Source: an uncultured Oscillospiraceae bacterium (GTDB lineage Bacteria; Bacillota; Clostridia; Oscillospirales; Oscillospiraceae). Taken from it: a stretch of DNA of 13,148 bases. This document shows, piece after piece, positions 6,437 through 12,477 of this stretch. The number at the start of each line of letters is the position of its first letter. Position 1 is the stretch's first letter. A program made the position numbers and the translations under genes. The stretch spans positions 1-13,148 of the forward strand of contig CAJFPI010000095.1 in NCBI GenBank assembly GCA_904398675.1, given 5' to 3'. Below the pieces are notes generated by a model. The model saw only the letters and a program-made list of their open reading frames with translations. It had not been told where the DNA came from and did no database searches.

Positions 6437-7387
6437 ATGATTGAAATTGAAAAGCCCCAGATCGAGTGTATCGAAACCCCAGGCGATGATTCCTACGGCA
6501 AGTATGTGGTTGAGCCATTGGAGCGCGGTTACGGCACGACACTGGGCAATGCCCTGCGCCGTATCATGCTCTCCTCTCTGCCCGGTACTGCGGCGACCAG
6601 CATCAAGATCGCCGGTGTGCAGCATGAGTTTACCACCATCCCCGGTGTGAAGGAGGATGTGACGGAGATCGTGCTGAACATCAAGGGCCTGATCACCAAG
6701 CTCCACAGCGAGGGGGTCAAGACCGTCTTTATCGAGGCGGTGGGTCCCTGCGAGGTGACTGCCGGCGATATCAAGAGCGACGGCGAGGTGGAGGTGCTCA
6801 ACCCTGAGATGCACATCGCCACCCTGGGCGCCGGCGCTACGCTGAATATGGAGATTACCCTGAGTCACGGCCGCGGCTATGTCCCGGCTGATCGCAACAA
6901 GAGCAGTCAGACGGTGATCGGCGTGATCCCCGTGGACTCCATCTATACGCCGGTGTACAAGGTCAACTACACCGTGGAAAATACCCGCGTAGGCAACATG
7001 ACGGACTTCGACAAGCTCACGCTTGAGGTTTGGACGGATTCCACCATCTCTGCCCGGGATGCGGTGTCTCTGGGCGCCAAGATCCTCTGTGACCACTTTG
7101 CCCTGTTCACCGATCTCAGCGAGACAGTGGGCTCCAAGTCCACCGTGGTGGAGAAGGCAGAGACCCAGCGGGACAAGGTGCTGGAGCTGACCATTGAGGA
7201 GCTGGATCTCAGTGTCCGCAGCTTTAACTGCCTCAAGCGCGCCAACATCAACACGGTGGAGGACCTGATCTCCAAGACCGAGGATGAGATGATGAAGGTG
7301 CGCAACCTGGGCCGCAAGAGCCTGGAGGAAGTCATCAACAAGCTGGCCATGATGGGACTGTCCCTGGCCGATAAGGATAACAACTAA
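6437..7387 (+). CDS. rpoA: RNA polymerase alpha subunit
   Basis: Alpha dimerises to start assembly of the RNA polymerase core and binds UP elements and activators through its C-terminal domain. The 316-residue product has the N-terminal dimerisation domain (residues about 1-228, with PLERGYGTTLGNALRRIMLSS at 27-47), an acidic linker near 230-248, and the CTD (about 249-312). The CTD contains LSVRSFNCLKRANI, where R261 corresponds to the DNA-binding Arg265 of E. coli, and VRNLGRKSLEEV (288-299). I chose ATG 6437 because the product then begins at the family N-terminus (MIEIEKPQIE) after AAGGAGGAGGG (6419-6429). The frame is open upstream to a TTG at 6404, but that would place the ribosome binding site inside the gene. 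Confidence 0.98.
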   Translation: MIEIEKPQIECIETPGDDSYGKYVVEPLERGYGTTLGNALRRIMLSSLPGTAATSIKIAGVQHEFTTIPGVKEDVTEIVLNIKGLITKLHSEGVKTVFIEAVGPCEVTAGDIKSDGEVEVLNPEMHIATLGAGATLNMEITLSHGRGYVPADRNKSSQTVIGVIPVDSIYTPVYKVNYTVENTRVGNMTDFDKLTLEVWTDSTISARDAVSLGAKILCDHFALFTDLSETVGSKSTVVEKAETQRDKVLELTIEELDLSVRSFNCLKRANINTVEDLISKTEDEMMKVRNLGRKSLEEVINKLAMMGLSLADKDNN

Positions 7388-7455
7388 GCCCGTGCTCCCG
7401 GATGGGAGCGGGCGCAACTGGATCGATTGGACCCTGCCTGCCTGCGGCTGCAGGC
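7388..7455 (+). other. Two tandem hairpins between rpoA and rplQ
   Basis: The first hairpin begins at the base after the rpoA stop. The arm at 7388-7399 pairs with 7404-7413 over ten base pairs, with a two-base bulge and a GGAT loop. The second has a perfect 6-bp stem (GCCTGC 7440-7445, GCAGGC 7450-7455, loop GGCT) and includes part of a short CCTG repeat. Neither has a following T-run, so read-through to rplQ is expected. They may act as partial terminators, RNase stops, or a control site for L17 translation. The pairing is directly seen and the role is inferred. Confidence 0.5.
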
Positions 7456-7482
7456 GGAGGGGTTATGAAGGAGGAAACCGAA

Positions 7483-7824
7483 ATGCCCGGAACTCGTAAG
7501 CTCGGCAAAACGACCGATCAGCGCAGAGCGATGCTCCGTCAGCAGGTGACCGATTTCCTGGATCGGGGCAAGATGGAGACCACCATCACCCGTGCCAAGG
7601 AGATCCGTCCTCTGGCTGAGAAGATGATTACCCTGGGGAAGAAGGGGGATCTGGCCGCCTATCGTCAGGCCATGACCTTCATCACCCGGGAGGACGTGGT
7701 GAAGAAGATCTTCAAGGAGATCGCGCCCAACTACACAGAGCGCAACGGCGGCTACACCCGCATCACCCGCACCGGCGTTCGCCGGGGCGACGCCGCGGAG
7801 ACCGCTATGATCGAGTTGGTCTAA
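7483..7824 (+). CDS. rplQ: 50S ribosomal protein L17
   Basis: L17 lies near the exit of the large-subunit peptide tunnel. The 113-residue product is the short bacterial form. It begins MPGTRKLGKTTDQRRAMLR, followed by TTITRAKEIRPLAEKMITLGK (about 35-55), and ends RTGVRRGDAAETAMIELV, all diagnostic. AAGGAGG (7468-7474) is eight bases before ATG 7483. The frame is open for 27 more codons upstream (to 7402), but these run through the intergenic hairpins and have no family support. This is the last gene of the operon. Genes that often follow it in Firmicutes (ecfA, ecfT, truA, rplM, rpsI) are absent. Confidence 0.98.
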   Translation: MPGTRKLGKTTDQRRAMLRQQVTDFLDRGKMETTITRAKEIRPLAEKMITLGKKGDLAAYRQAMTFITREDVVKKIFKEIAPNYTERNGGYTRITRTGVRRGDAAETAMIELV

Positions 7825-7838
7825 GCCTTTCACAACTG

Positions 7839-7887
7839 AAAAAGCCCATTGCCCTGTGTAGTACTCCACATGGCAATGGGCTTTTTT
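7839..7887 (+). terminator. Probable bidirectional intrinsic terminator
   Basis: A perfect 10-bp stem (GCCCATTGCC 7844-7853, GGCAATGGGC 7872-7881) is flanked by five A on the left (7839-7843) and six T on the right (7882-7887). The flanking A and T extend the stem, and the 18-nt loop can pair further (TGTG with CACA). It lies between the stop codons of convergent rplQ (+) and the small membrane protein gene (-). Read on either strand it has a GC stem followed by a U-run, so it should end both operons. Confidence 0.92.
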
Positions 7888-7912
7888 ATGTTTAGTCACA
7901 GGAAACAGCCGT

Positions 7913-8353
7913 TTAGGCATCAATGCCGTCGTCTGGTTTCCCTTTCTCAAAGAGATCGGGCAGGGCAAACAGCAGAGAAACCGCCAGAATAGACAGCGGC
8001 GTGGCGGAGACGGAGGCCATCAGCGCATCTGCCGCCCGCATGGCCAGGACGGAAAAGAGAAGGTCCAGCACGAAGTGCAGCACCCTGGCCTGGAGGGCAG
8101 AGAGACGGCCCATGGAACAGAGCGCCTTGGGCAGAGCGCCTGCCGCCAGATCAAAGGGCAGGTCCAGCAGCAGAAAAAGCAGAAAGAAGAGGAGAAAGCT
8201 GCCGATGGACCGGTAGGTGAATCCCAGGACACGCATTACCGCGCCGCCGATAAGGGCGAGGATCGACACCACCGCCAGGAGGATCCCGGCGATGATCCCA
8301 TAGCCCAGCAGAGGGCCAAGGAATTTATCCCGTATGGCTTTGAACAACCTCAC
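7913..8353 (-). CDS. Small integral membrane protein, possibly YrvL-like
   Basis: This is a 146-residue hydrophobic protein with about four membrane segments (residues 15-39, 49-71, 88-110 and 116-134), a basic N-terminus and a charged, acidic C-terminal tail (DLFEKGKPDDGIDA). The arrangement, with a FTYRSIGSFLLFFLLF stretch leading into a second helix, reminds me of the YrvL family of small membrane regulators. I cannot confirm that without a profile search. The start is GTG at 8353, overlapping the proC stop as GTGA, so translation is probably coupled to proC. Being last in the proline operon does not prove a role in proline metabolism. No catalytic motif is visible. Confidence 0.7.
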   Translation of the reverse strand: MRLFKAIRDKFLGPLLGYGIIAGILLAVVSILALIGGAVMRVLGFTYRSIGSFLLFFLLFLLLDLPFDLAAGALPKALCSMGRLSALQARVLHFVLDLLFSVLAMRAADALMASVSATPLSILAVSLLFALPDLFEKGKPDDGIDA

Positions 8354-9162
8354 TGTTTCCCCAATTCCCGGCTGCGCTGCTCCGCGGCGATCACCGCATC
8401 CATCACAGCGCCCCGCACGCCCCGCTCCTCCATGACCCGCACGCCGGCAATGGTGGAGCCGCCTGGGCTGCAGACCTGGTCCTTCAGCACGCCGGGATGG
8501 AGGCCGCTGTTCAGTGTCAGCTTGCCGGTCCCCGCCATCAGCTGGGCTGCATAGAGAAGGGCCTTATCCCGGGGCAGGCCGCAGGCCACGCCGCCGTCGG
8601 CCATGGCCTCCATCACCTGCCAGAGGAAGGCGCCGCCGCAGCCGGCTACGGCGCTGGCCGCGTCGATGAGATGCTCCTCCAGCCGGTCAAAGGCGCCGGC
8701 AAAAACCATGCCGTCCAGAAATTCCCGCAGCTCCTCCTCTGTCACGGCGGCGTTGGGGGCATAGGTAATCATACCCGCCCCAACTGCGCAGGCGGTGTTG
8801 GGCATGATCCGGAGGATGGGACAGGGAAGGCCCGCCATCTCCTCCAGGCGGCCGGTGGTGAGGCCGGCAGCCATGGAGACCAGAATAAAGCGGTCCTGCC
8901 GCGCCGCCAGGACCGGCCGCAGATCCGCCAGGACATCGGCCATCATCTGAGGCTTGACTCCAAGGAAGATGTATTTGCTGCCAGCGGCAGCGTCGGCATT
9001 GCTCCCCACGGCGCAGCCGAATTTTTTGGCCAGCGCCTCCGCCTTGGCGGGGGTGCGGTTGGAGAGAATGATCTTATCCGGCGCCACCCGCTCGCAGGCG
9101 GCGTGGACCAGGGCGCCGGCCATGTTGCCGGTGCCGATAAAGCCGAAGAGGTAATTTGCCAT
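8350..9162 (-). CDS. proC: Pyrroline-5-carboxylate reductase
   Basis: ProC catalyses the last step of proline synthesis, the NAD(P)H-dependent reduction of pyrroline-5-carboxylate. The 270 residues begin with the Rossmann motif FGFIGTGNMAGAL (6-18). They continue with FLGVKPQMM (66-74), RIMPNTACAVGAG (118-130), and the family signature SPGGSTIAGV (232-241), where substrate binds between helices of the dimerisation domain. ATG 9162 is preceded on the minus strand by GGAAAGG. The frame is open another 43 codons into proA, but those residues do not resemble the family. The 20-nt gap after proA and the GTGA overlap with the downstream gene indicate a single operon. Confidence 0.97.
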   Translation of the reverse strand: MANYLFGFIGTGNMAGALVHAACERVAPDKIILSNRTPAKAEALAKKFGCAVGSNADAAAGSKYIFLGVKPQMMADVLADLRPVLAARQDRFILVSMAAGLTTGRLEEMAGLPCPILRIMPNTACAVGAGMITYAPNAAVTEEELREFLDGMVFAGAFDRLEEHLIDAASAVAGCGGAFLWQVMEAMADGGVACGLPRDKALLYAAQLMAGTGKLTLNSGLHPGVLKDQVCSPGGSTIAGVRVMEERGVRGAVMDAVIAAEQRSRELGKQ

Positions 9163-9182
9163 AGAAGTTTCCTTTCCGGCGC

Positions 9183-10439
9183 TCAGCGGATCTGGCCGCT
9201 GCCGCGCACAATGTAGTGGTAGGTGGTCAGCTCCTCCAGGCCCATGGGGCCCCTGGCGTGGAGCTTTTGGGTGGAGATGCCCATCTCGCACCCCAGGCCG
9301 AACTCCCCCCCGTCGGTAAAGCGGGTGGAGGCGTTGACATAGACGGCGGCGCTGTCCACCAGGGAAGTGAAACGGCGGGCCGCATCGTCATCCTCGGTGA
9401 CGATGGCGTCGCTGTGGCCGGTGGAGTGGGCGGCGATGTGGGCGATGGCCTCCTCCGCGCTGTCCACCACCTTTACGGCCAGGATATAATCCAAAAATTC
9501 CGTGTCAAAGTCCTGTGGACCTGCGGCCGTGCCGGGGATGAGGGCTGCCGCGGCCCCGTCCAGCCGCAGCTCCACCGGCGTCTCCCCCCGGGCGGAGCGG
9601 TCCTCCGTCAGCCGCCCGCGAAGGCGGGGGAGAAAGGCGGCGGCGATATCCCGGTGGACCAGGCACACCTCCGCGGCGTTGCAGACGCTGGGGCGGGAGC
9701 ACTTGGCATTTTCTACAATGGACAGGGCCTTTTCCTGGTCCGCCGCCGCATCCACATAGATGTGGCAGATGCCGGTGCCGGTCTCGATCACATTTACCGT
9801 GGCGTTTTCCACGCAGGAGCGGATCAGCCCGGCGCCGCCCCGGGGGATCAGCAGATCCACATAGCCTACAGCCTGCATCAGCTCGTTGGCGCTCTGGCGG
9901 GTGGTGTCCTCCACCAGCTGCAGCGCATCCTCCGGCAGACCGGCTGCGGCAAGGCCGCCCTTGAGGGCGGAGACGATGGCTGCGGCGGACTGGTGGGCCT
10001 CCTTGCCGCAGCGGAGGACGCAGGCGCTGCCCGCCTTCAGGGCCAGGGCGGCGGCGTCGCTTGTCACATTGGGACGGCTCTCATAGATGATGGCGATGAC
10101 GCCCATGGGGACGGATACCTTTTCGATGACAAGGCCGTTTGGGCGCTCAACCGTCCGCAGCACCTGGCCCACTGGGTCAGGCAGAGCCGCCACCTGGCGG
10201 ATGCCCTCCGCCATGCCGGCGATGCGGCTTTGGCTGAGGGCCAGGCGGTCCAGCATCACGTCGCTGATGTGCCCCTTGGCAGCGGCCATGTCGGCCGCGT
10301 TGGCGGCGAGAATATCTGCGGCATGCCGCTCCAGAGCATCCGCCATGGCAAGCAGAGCCTGGTTTTTCTGATCCGCAGAGGCGGTGGCCATGGCGGGCTT
10401 GGCCGCTTTGGCGCGCTCCAGCAGTTGGGATGTAGTCAT
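9183..10439 (-). CDS. proA: Glutamate-5-semialdehyde dehydrogenase (gamma-glutamyl phosphate reductase)
   Basis: ProA reduces gamma-glutamyl phosphate, made by ProB, to glutamate-5-semialdehyde, which cyclises to pyrroline-5-carboxylate. The 418-residue length is standard. Visible motifs are PMGVIAIIYESRPNVT (111-126), RGGAGLI (200-206), the catalytic-cysteine region NAKCSRPSVCNAAE (244-257, with C253 as the expected nucleophile), and the C-terminal FGLGCEMGISTQKLHARGPM (380-399). ATG 10439 follows a GGGAGGAG ribosome binding site on the minus strand. Longer in-frame starts run into the hydrolase gene and are rejected. The intervening hydrolase gene separates proA from proB, which are usually adjacent. 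Confidence 0.97.
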   Translation of the reverse strand: MTTSQLLERAKAAKPAMATASADQKNQALLAMADALERHAADILAANAADMAAAKGHISDVMLDRLALSQSRIAGMAEGIRQVAALPDPVGQVLRTVERPNGLVIEKVSVPMGVIAIIYESRPNVTSDAAALALKAGSACVLRCGKEAHQSAAAIVSALKGGLAAAGLPEDALQLVEDTTRQSANELMQAVGYVDLLIPRGGAGLIRSCVENATVNVIETGTGICHIYVDAAADQEKALSIVENAKCSRPSVCNAAEVCLVHRDIAAAFLPRLRGRLTEDRSARGETPVELRLDGAAAALIPGTAAGPQDFDTEFLDYILAVKVVDSAEEAIAHIAAHSTGHSDAIVTEDDDAARRFTSLVDSAAVYVNASTRFTDGGEFGLGCEMGISTQKLHARGPMGLEELTTYHYIVRGSGQIR

Positions 10440-10453
10440 GGTAAGCTCCTCCC

Positions 10454-11293
10454 TTAGTCGTTTTTGATCACCGGCCCCAGCCAGGAGGTGATTTTCCGGG
10501 CGATGAGATCCGGCGCAAGCTGATAGAGATTGTGGGGCAGATCCAGCAGGATGTACTCGCTGTACACCATGTTTTTGAGAAAGTCCGTGCCGTGCTGTCG
10601 CCATAGGGCGGTGGACATGGAGGTCCCCTTTCCGTTGGAAAGGAAGAAGAGGACGGGAATGGTACGGGGCGGCGGCAGGGCGGCGATGGCGGAAAGGTTG
10701 CCAGGCAGCGCCTCGCACTCCGCCAGCCACACCGGACCGGCAATGCTGCGCAGGGCCTTGGCCTCCAGGTCTGCCCGCTTGTCTCTGGGAATGGAAAGTC
10801 TGCGGAACAGCTGGCGGCAGTACTGATCTGCGGCCAGTTTCTGCATCAATGGCTTTTTGGACAGGGAGCGCAGCCGTTTTTCCGCCCTGTCGATATCAAA
10901 ATCCTGGTAGCTCTCCGGCGTGGCCGGGTCGACACCGATCAGGGCCAGCACCTCCTCCGGATAGTGCTGCGCCCAGTACAGCGCCTCCAGAAAGCCCATG
11001 CTGTGGGCGGCCAGAACCAGCGGCAGGGACAGATCCAGCGCCGTCACAGCCGCCCGGTATTCCTCTACCACCTGGTGAATCGCCCGGCTCTCGTCCGTAG
11101 AGTCGCTGCCGCCATAGCCGAATTTTTCCAGGACCACCACCAGATGGTTCTGAGCCAGGGCCTTGGTGAGAGGGCGGTATTCCACCTGAGGCAGAGGGAT
11201 GCTGCTGCCGGACAGCAGGAGAATGGGGATCTCGCCTCCTCCCAGCAGGCACGCATGCATTTTCCGCCCAAAAACCATAACGTCCCGGTTCAT
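10454..11293 (-). CDS. Alpha/beta hydrolase of unknown substrate
   Basis: This 279-residue protein has the alpha/beta hydrolase layout. An oxyanion-loop region GSSIPLP follows the first core strand (ILLLSG, 24-29), then GYGGSDS (59-65), and the nucleophile elbow AHSMG (96-100) gives S98 as nucleophile. A candidate acid is D122 (IGVDP) after the next strand. H254 (LPHN) is the candidate base. The elbow starts with Ala instead of the usual Gly. There is no signal peptide or clear membrane segment, so it is probably cytosolic. It overlaps the proB stop as ATGA and ends 14 nt before proA, so it is embedded in and coupled to the proline operon. Its substrate is unknown. It could be an esterase, lipase-like enzyme or peptidase of the proline iminopeptidase kind, but no motif here decides. 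Confidence 0.85.
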   Translation of the reverse strand: MNRDVMVFGRKMHACLLGGGEIPILLLSGSSIPLPQVEYRPLTKALAQNHLVVVLEKFGYGGSDSTDESRAIHQVVEEYRAAVTALDLSLPLVLAAHSMGFLEALYWAQHYPEEVLALIGVDPATPESYQDFDIDRAEKRLRSLSKKPLMQKLAADQYCRQLFRRLSIPRDKRADLEAKALRSIAGPVWLAECEALPGNLSAIAALPPPRTIPVLFFLSNGKGTSMSTALWRQHGTDFLKNMVYSEYILLDLPHNLYQLAPDLIARKITSWLGPVIKND

Positions 11294-12069
11294 CTCTCCC
11301 CTCCTTTATCGCTGATAAAGCGGGTACCCACGGCGGCCCCGGCGGCAATGTCATAGAGGTCCTTTGGCCGCATGCCGTTGGTAATCACCATGTCGCAGCC
11401 GGCCTCCATGCAGATGCGGGCGGCGTTGAGCTTTGTCACCATGCCCCCGGTGCCGAGGGCCGTGCCGCTGCCGCCGGCCAGGGACAGGATTTCCTCCGTC
11501 AGCTGCTCCACCCGGGGGATCAGGGTAGCGTCAGGGACCTTTCGTGGATCGGCGGTGTAGAGCCCGTCAATATCGCTCATGAGCACCAGAAGATCCGCGT
11601 GGATGTTTACCGCCACGATGGCGCCCAGGGTGTCGTTATCCCCCACGGCGATCTCCGCCGTGGCCACCGTGTCGTTCTCGTTGATCACCGGCAGCGCCCC
11701 CATCTCCAGCAGGCGGAACATGGTATTCTGAAAATTCCGGTGCCGCTGGGGATCCTCCACATCCGAGCCGGTCAGCAGGATCTGGGCCACTGTGTGGTGG
11801 TATTCCGAAAAAAGCTTGTCGTAGATGTACATCAGCTCGCACTGCCCGATAGCGGCGGCGGCCTGCTTGGTGGGCATGTCGGCGGGCTTTGCCTGGAGAT
11901 TCATTTTCCCTACCCCCATGGCGATAGCGCCGGAGGAGACCAGAACCATCTCGTGTCCCGCGTTTTTCAAATCGCTCATCACCTTGCACAGCGATTCCAC
12001 CCGCCGGATGTTGAGCTTGCCCGTGCTGTGAGTGAGGGTGGATGTCCCCACCTTGACGACCATTCGCAT
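11290..12069 (-). CDS. proB: Glutamate 5-kinase, short form without PUA domain
   Basis: ProB phosphorylates glutamate with ATP, the committed step of proline synthesis and the usual point of proline feedback inhibition. The 259 residues cover the amino-acid-kinase domain only: VVKVGTSTLT (4-13), LVSSGAIAMGVG (43-54), the NENDTVATAEIAVGDND segment (130-146), LMSDIDGLYTADPR (163-176) and GTGGMVTKL (206-214). The C-terminal PUA domain of the long, E. coli type (about 100 residues) is absent. ATG 12069 fits the family N-terminus and a GGGAGG ribosome binding site (12080-12085). ATG 12063 is a less well spaced alternative. The frame stays open 105 codons upstream, but that is leader sequence. The TGA stop overlaps the hydrolase start. 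Confidence 0.96.
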   Translation of the reverse strand: MRMVVKVGTSTLTHSTGKLNIRRVESLCKVMSDLKNAGHEMVLVSSGAIAMGVGKMNLQAKPADMPTKQAAAAIGQCELMYIYDKLFSEYHHTVAQILLTGSDVEDPQRHRNFQNTMFRLLEMGALPVINENDTVATAEIAVGDNDTLGAIVAVNIHADLLVLMSDIDGLYTADPRKVPDATLIPRVEQLTEEILSLAGGSGTALGTGGMVTKLNAARICMEAGCDMVITNGMRPKDLYDIAAGAAVGTRFISDKGGER

Positions 12070-12264
12070 TCTTGCAGTTCCTCCCTGGATCACAGCGCCA
12101 CGCACAGGCGGCGCAGAGTCGATATCTTGTTGCTTTGGGCGGCAGACCGCTTTCGCCCGCCGCCCATCAGAGAAACGGCGGGAGGCGGCGCATTCGCCCT
12201 CCGGCAGCGGCGCGCGGCGGAAGATGCCTTGGCAGCTGTTCCCCGTGCGGCGCTTTGACGCAGT
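12070..12264 (-). promoter_or_regulatory. Long structured proB leader with alternative hairpins
   Basis: The proB mRNA leader, from the inferred start point near 12264 to the base before ATG 12069, is about 195 nt and very GC-rich. Hairpin A pairs 12176-12182 with 12156-12162 (7 bp perfect). Hairpin B pairs 12159-12165 with 12137-12143 (7 bp perfect, loop containing GCGAAAGC). They share 12159-12162 and exclude each other. A third hairpin pairs 12110-12114 with 12095-12099. The RNA segment CCUCCC (12185-12180) is a perfect complement of the proB Shine-Dalgarno GGGAGG (12085-12080). I see neither a T-box AGGGUGG sequence nor a terminator U-run. The pairings are seen in the sequence. A regulatory role is inferred, and the element could instead be a dispersed repeat. 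Confidence 0.5.
12167..12193 (-). CDS. Possible leader peptide of proB, MRRLPPFL
   Basis: On the minus strand, GGAGG (12202-12198) stands four bases before an ATG that opens eight codons ending in TGA: Met-Arg-Arg-Leu-Pro-Pro-Phe-Leu. The two adjacent CCG proline codons (12181-12176) lie in the left arm of hairpin A. They also overlap the CCUCCC segment that can mask the proB ribosome binding site. A ribosome slowed there by scarce prolyl-tRNA would block both pairings. No homologue is known to me. In GC-rich DNA so short a frame can arise by chance, so this is a hypothesis. Confidence 0.25.
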   Translation of the reverse strand: MRRLPPFL

Positions 12265-12270
12265 GCTTAC

Positions 12271-12299
12271 ATTATAGCACAGTCGGTCCCGGATAGCGA
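12271..12299 (-). promoter_or_regulatory. proB operon promoter, extended -10 type
   Basis: Read on the minus strand, 12279-12271 is TGCTATAAT, a perfect TATAAT box with the TGN extension. The -35 position (around 12294-12299, TCGCTA) does not match TTGACA, which is common for extended -10 promoters. The predicted start point is near A 12264. The promoter would drive proB and the four genes after it. Confidence 0.75.
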
Positions 12300-12344
12300 G
12301 TGGAAACGGAGGAAAAGTTCCCCGGGGGGAGAGATTCTGCCGTT

Positions 12345-12384
12345 TTGCCGGAAAGAGATACAAAAAGTTCACAAAATCCGGCAA
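12345..12384. repeat. Inverted repeat between the divergent promoters
   Basis: TTGCCGGA (12345-12352) and TCCGGCAA (12377-12384) are perfect 8-bp inverted arms separated by 24 AT-richer bases. The right arm ends about ten bases before the secA -35 region. It could be an operator for a dimeric regulator with widely spaced half-sites, or a weak stem. No regulator is encoded nearby. Confidence 0.35.
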
Positions 12385-12393
12385 TTCCCGCCT

Positions 12394-12421
12394 TTGCTTT
12401 TAGCTGAAAATGTGGTATACT
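12394..12421 (+). promoter_or_regulatory. secA promoter
   Basis: The -10 box TATACT (12416-12421) is preceded by TGG (12413-12415), again an extended -10. A weak -35, TTGCTT (12394-12399), lies 16 bp upstream. Transcription should begin near 12428, giving a leader of about 50 nt before secA. The rest of the gap up to 12477 holds only the ribosome binding site (AGAGGAG, about 12462-12468). Confidence 0.65.
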
Positions 12422-12477
12422 ATACCGCGTGCCTATTTGTGTTTTAAGACACTGACCATAAAGAGGAGTGTAGTGAA

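Noticed and set aside
7388..7413. Intrinsic terminator after rpoA
   Set aside because: The hairpin is strong but is followed by CGCAACTGGATC, not a T-run, and rplQ follows with its own ribosome binding site.
5666..7417. Long minus-strand open frame (583 codons) opposite rpsD and rpoA
   Set aside because: Same reasoning: antisense to conserved genes, no recognisable domain and no ribosome binding site pattern.
7433..7445. Short CCTG tandem repeat
   Set aside because: Only three units, explained as part of the hairpin next to rplQ; too short to call a repeat locus.
9216..10457. Plus-strand open frame (413 codons) opposite proA
   Set aside because: It is a shadow of proA, with glycine/alanine-rich sequence and no motif. 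The minus-strand ProA match is unambiguous.
12070..12264. T-box riboswitch for proline
   Set aside because: The conserved AGGGUGG-type T-box sequence and a terminator with U-run were not found in the leader, so only an uncharacterised structured leader is claimed.
12070..12384. Extension of proB by 105 codons upstream
   Set aside because: The frame is open, but it crosses the TATAAT box and the leader hairpins. ATG 12069 has a good Shine-Dalgarno and the family N-terminus.
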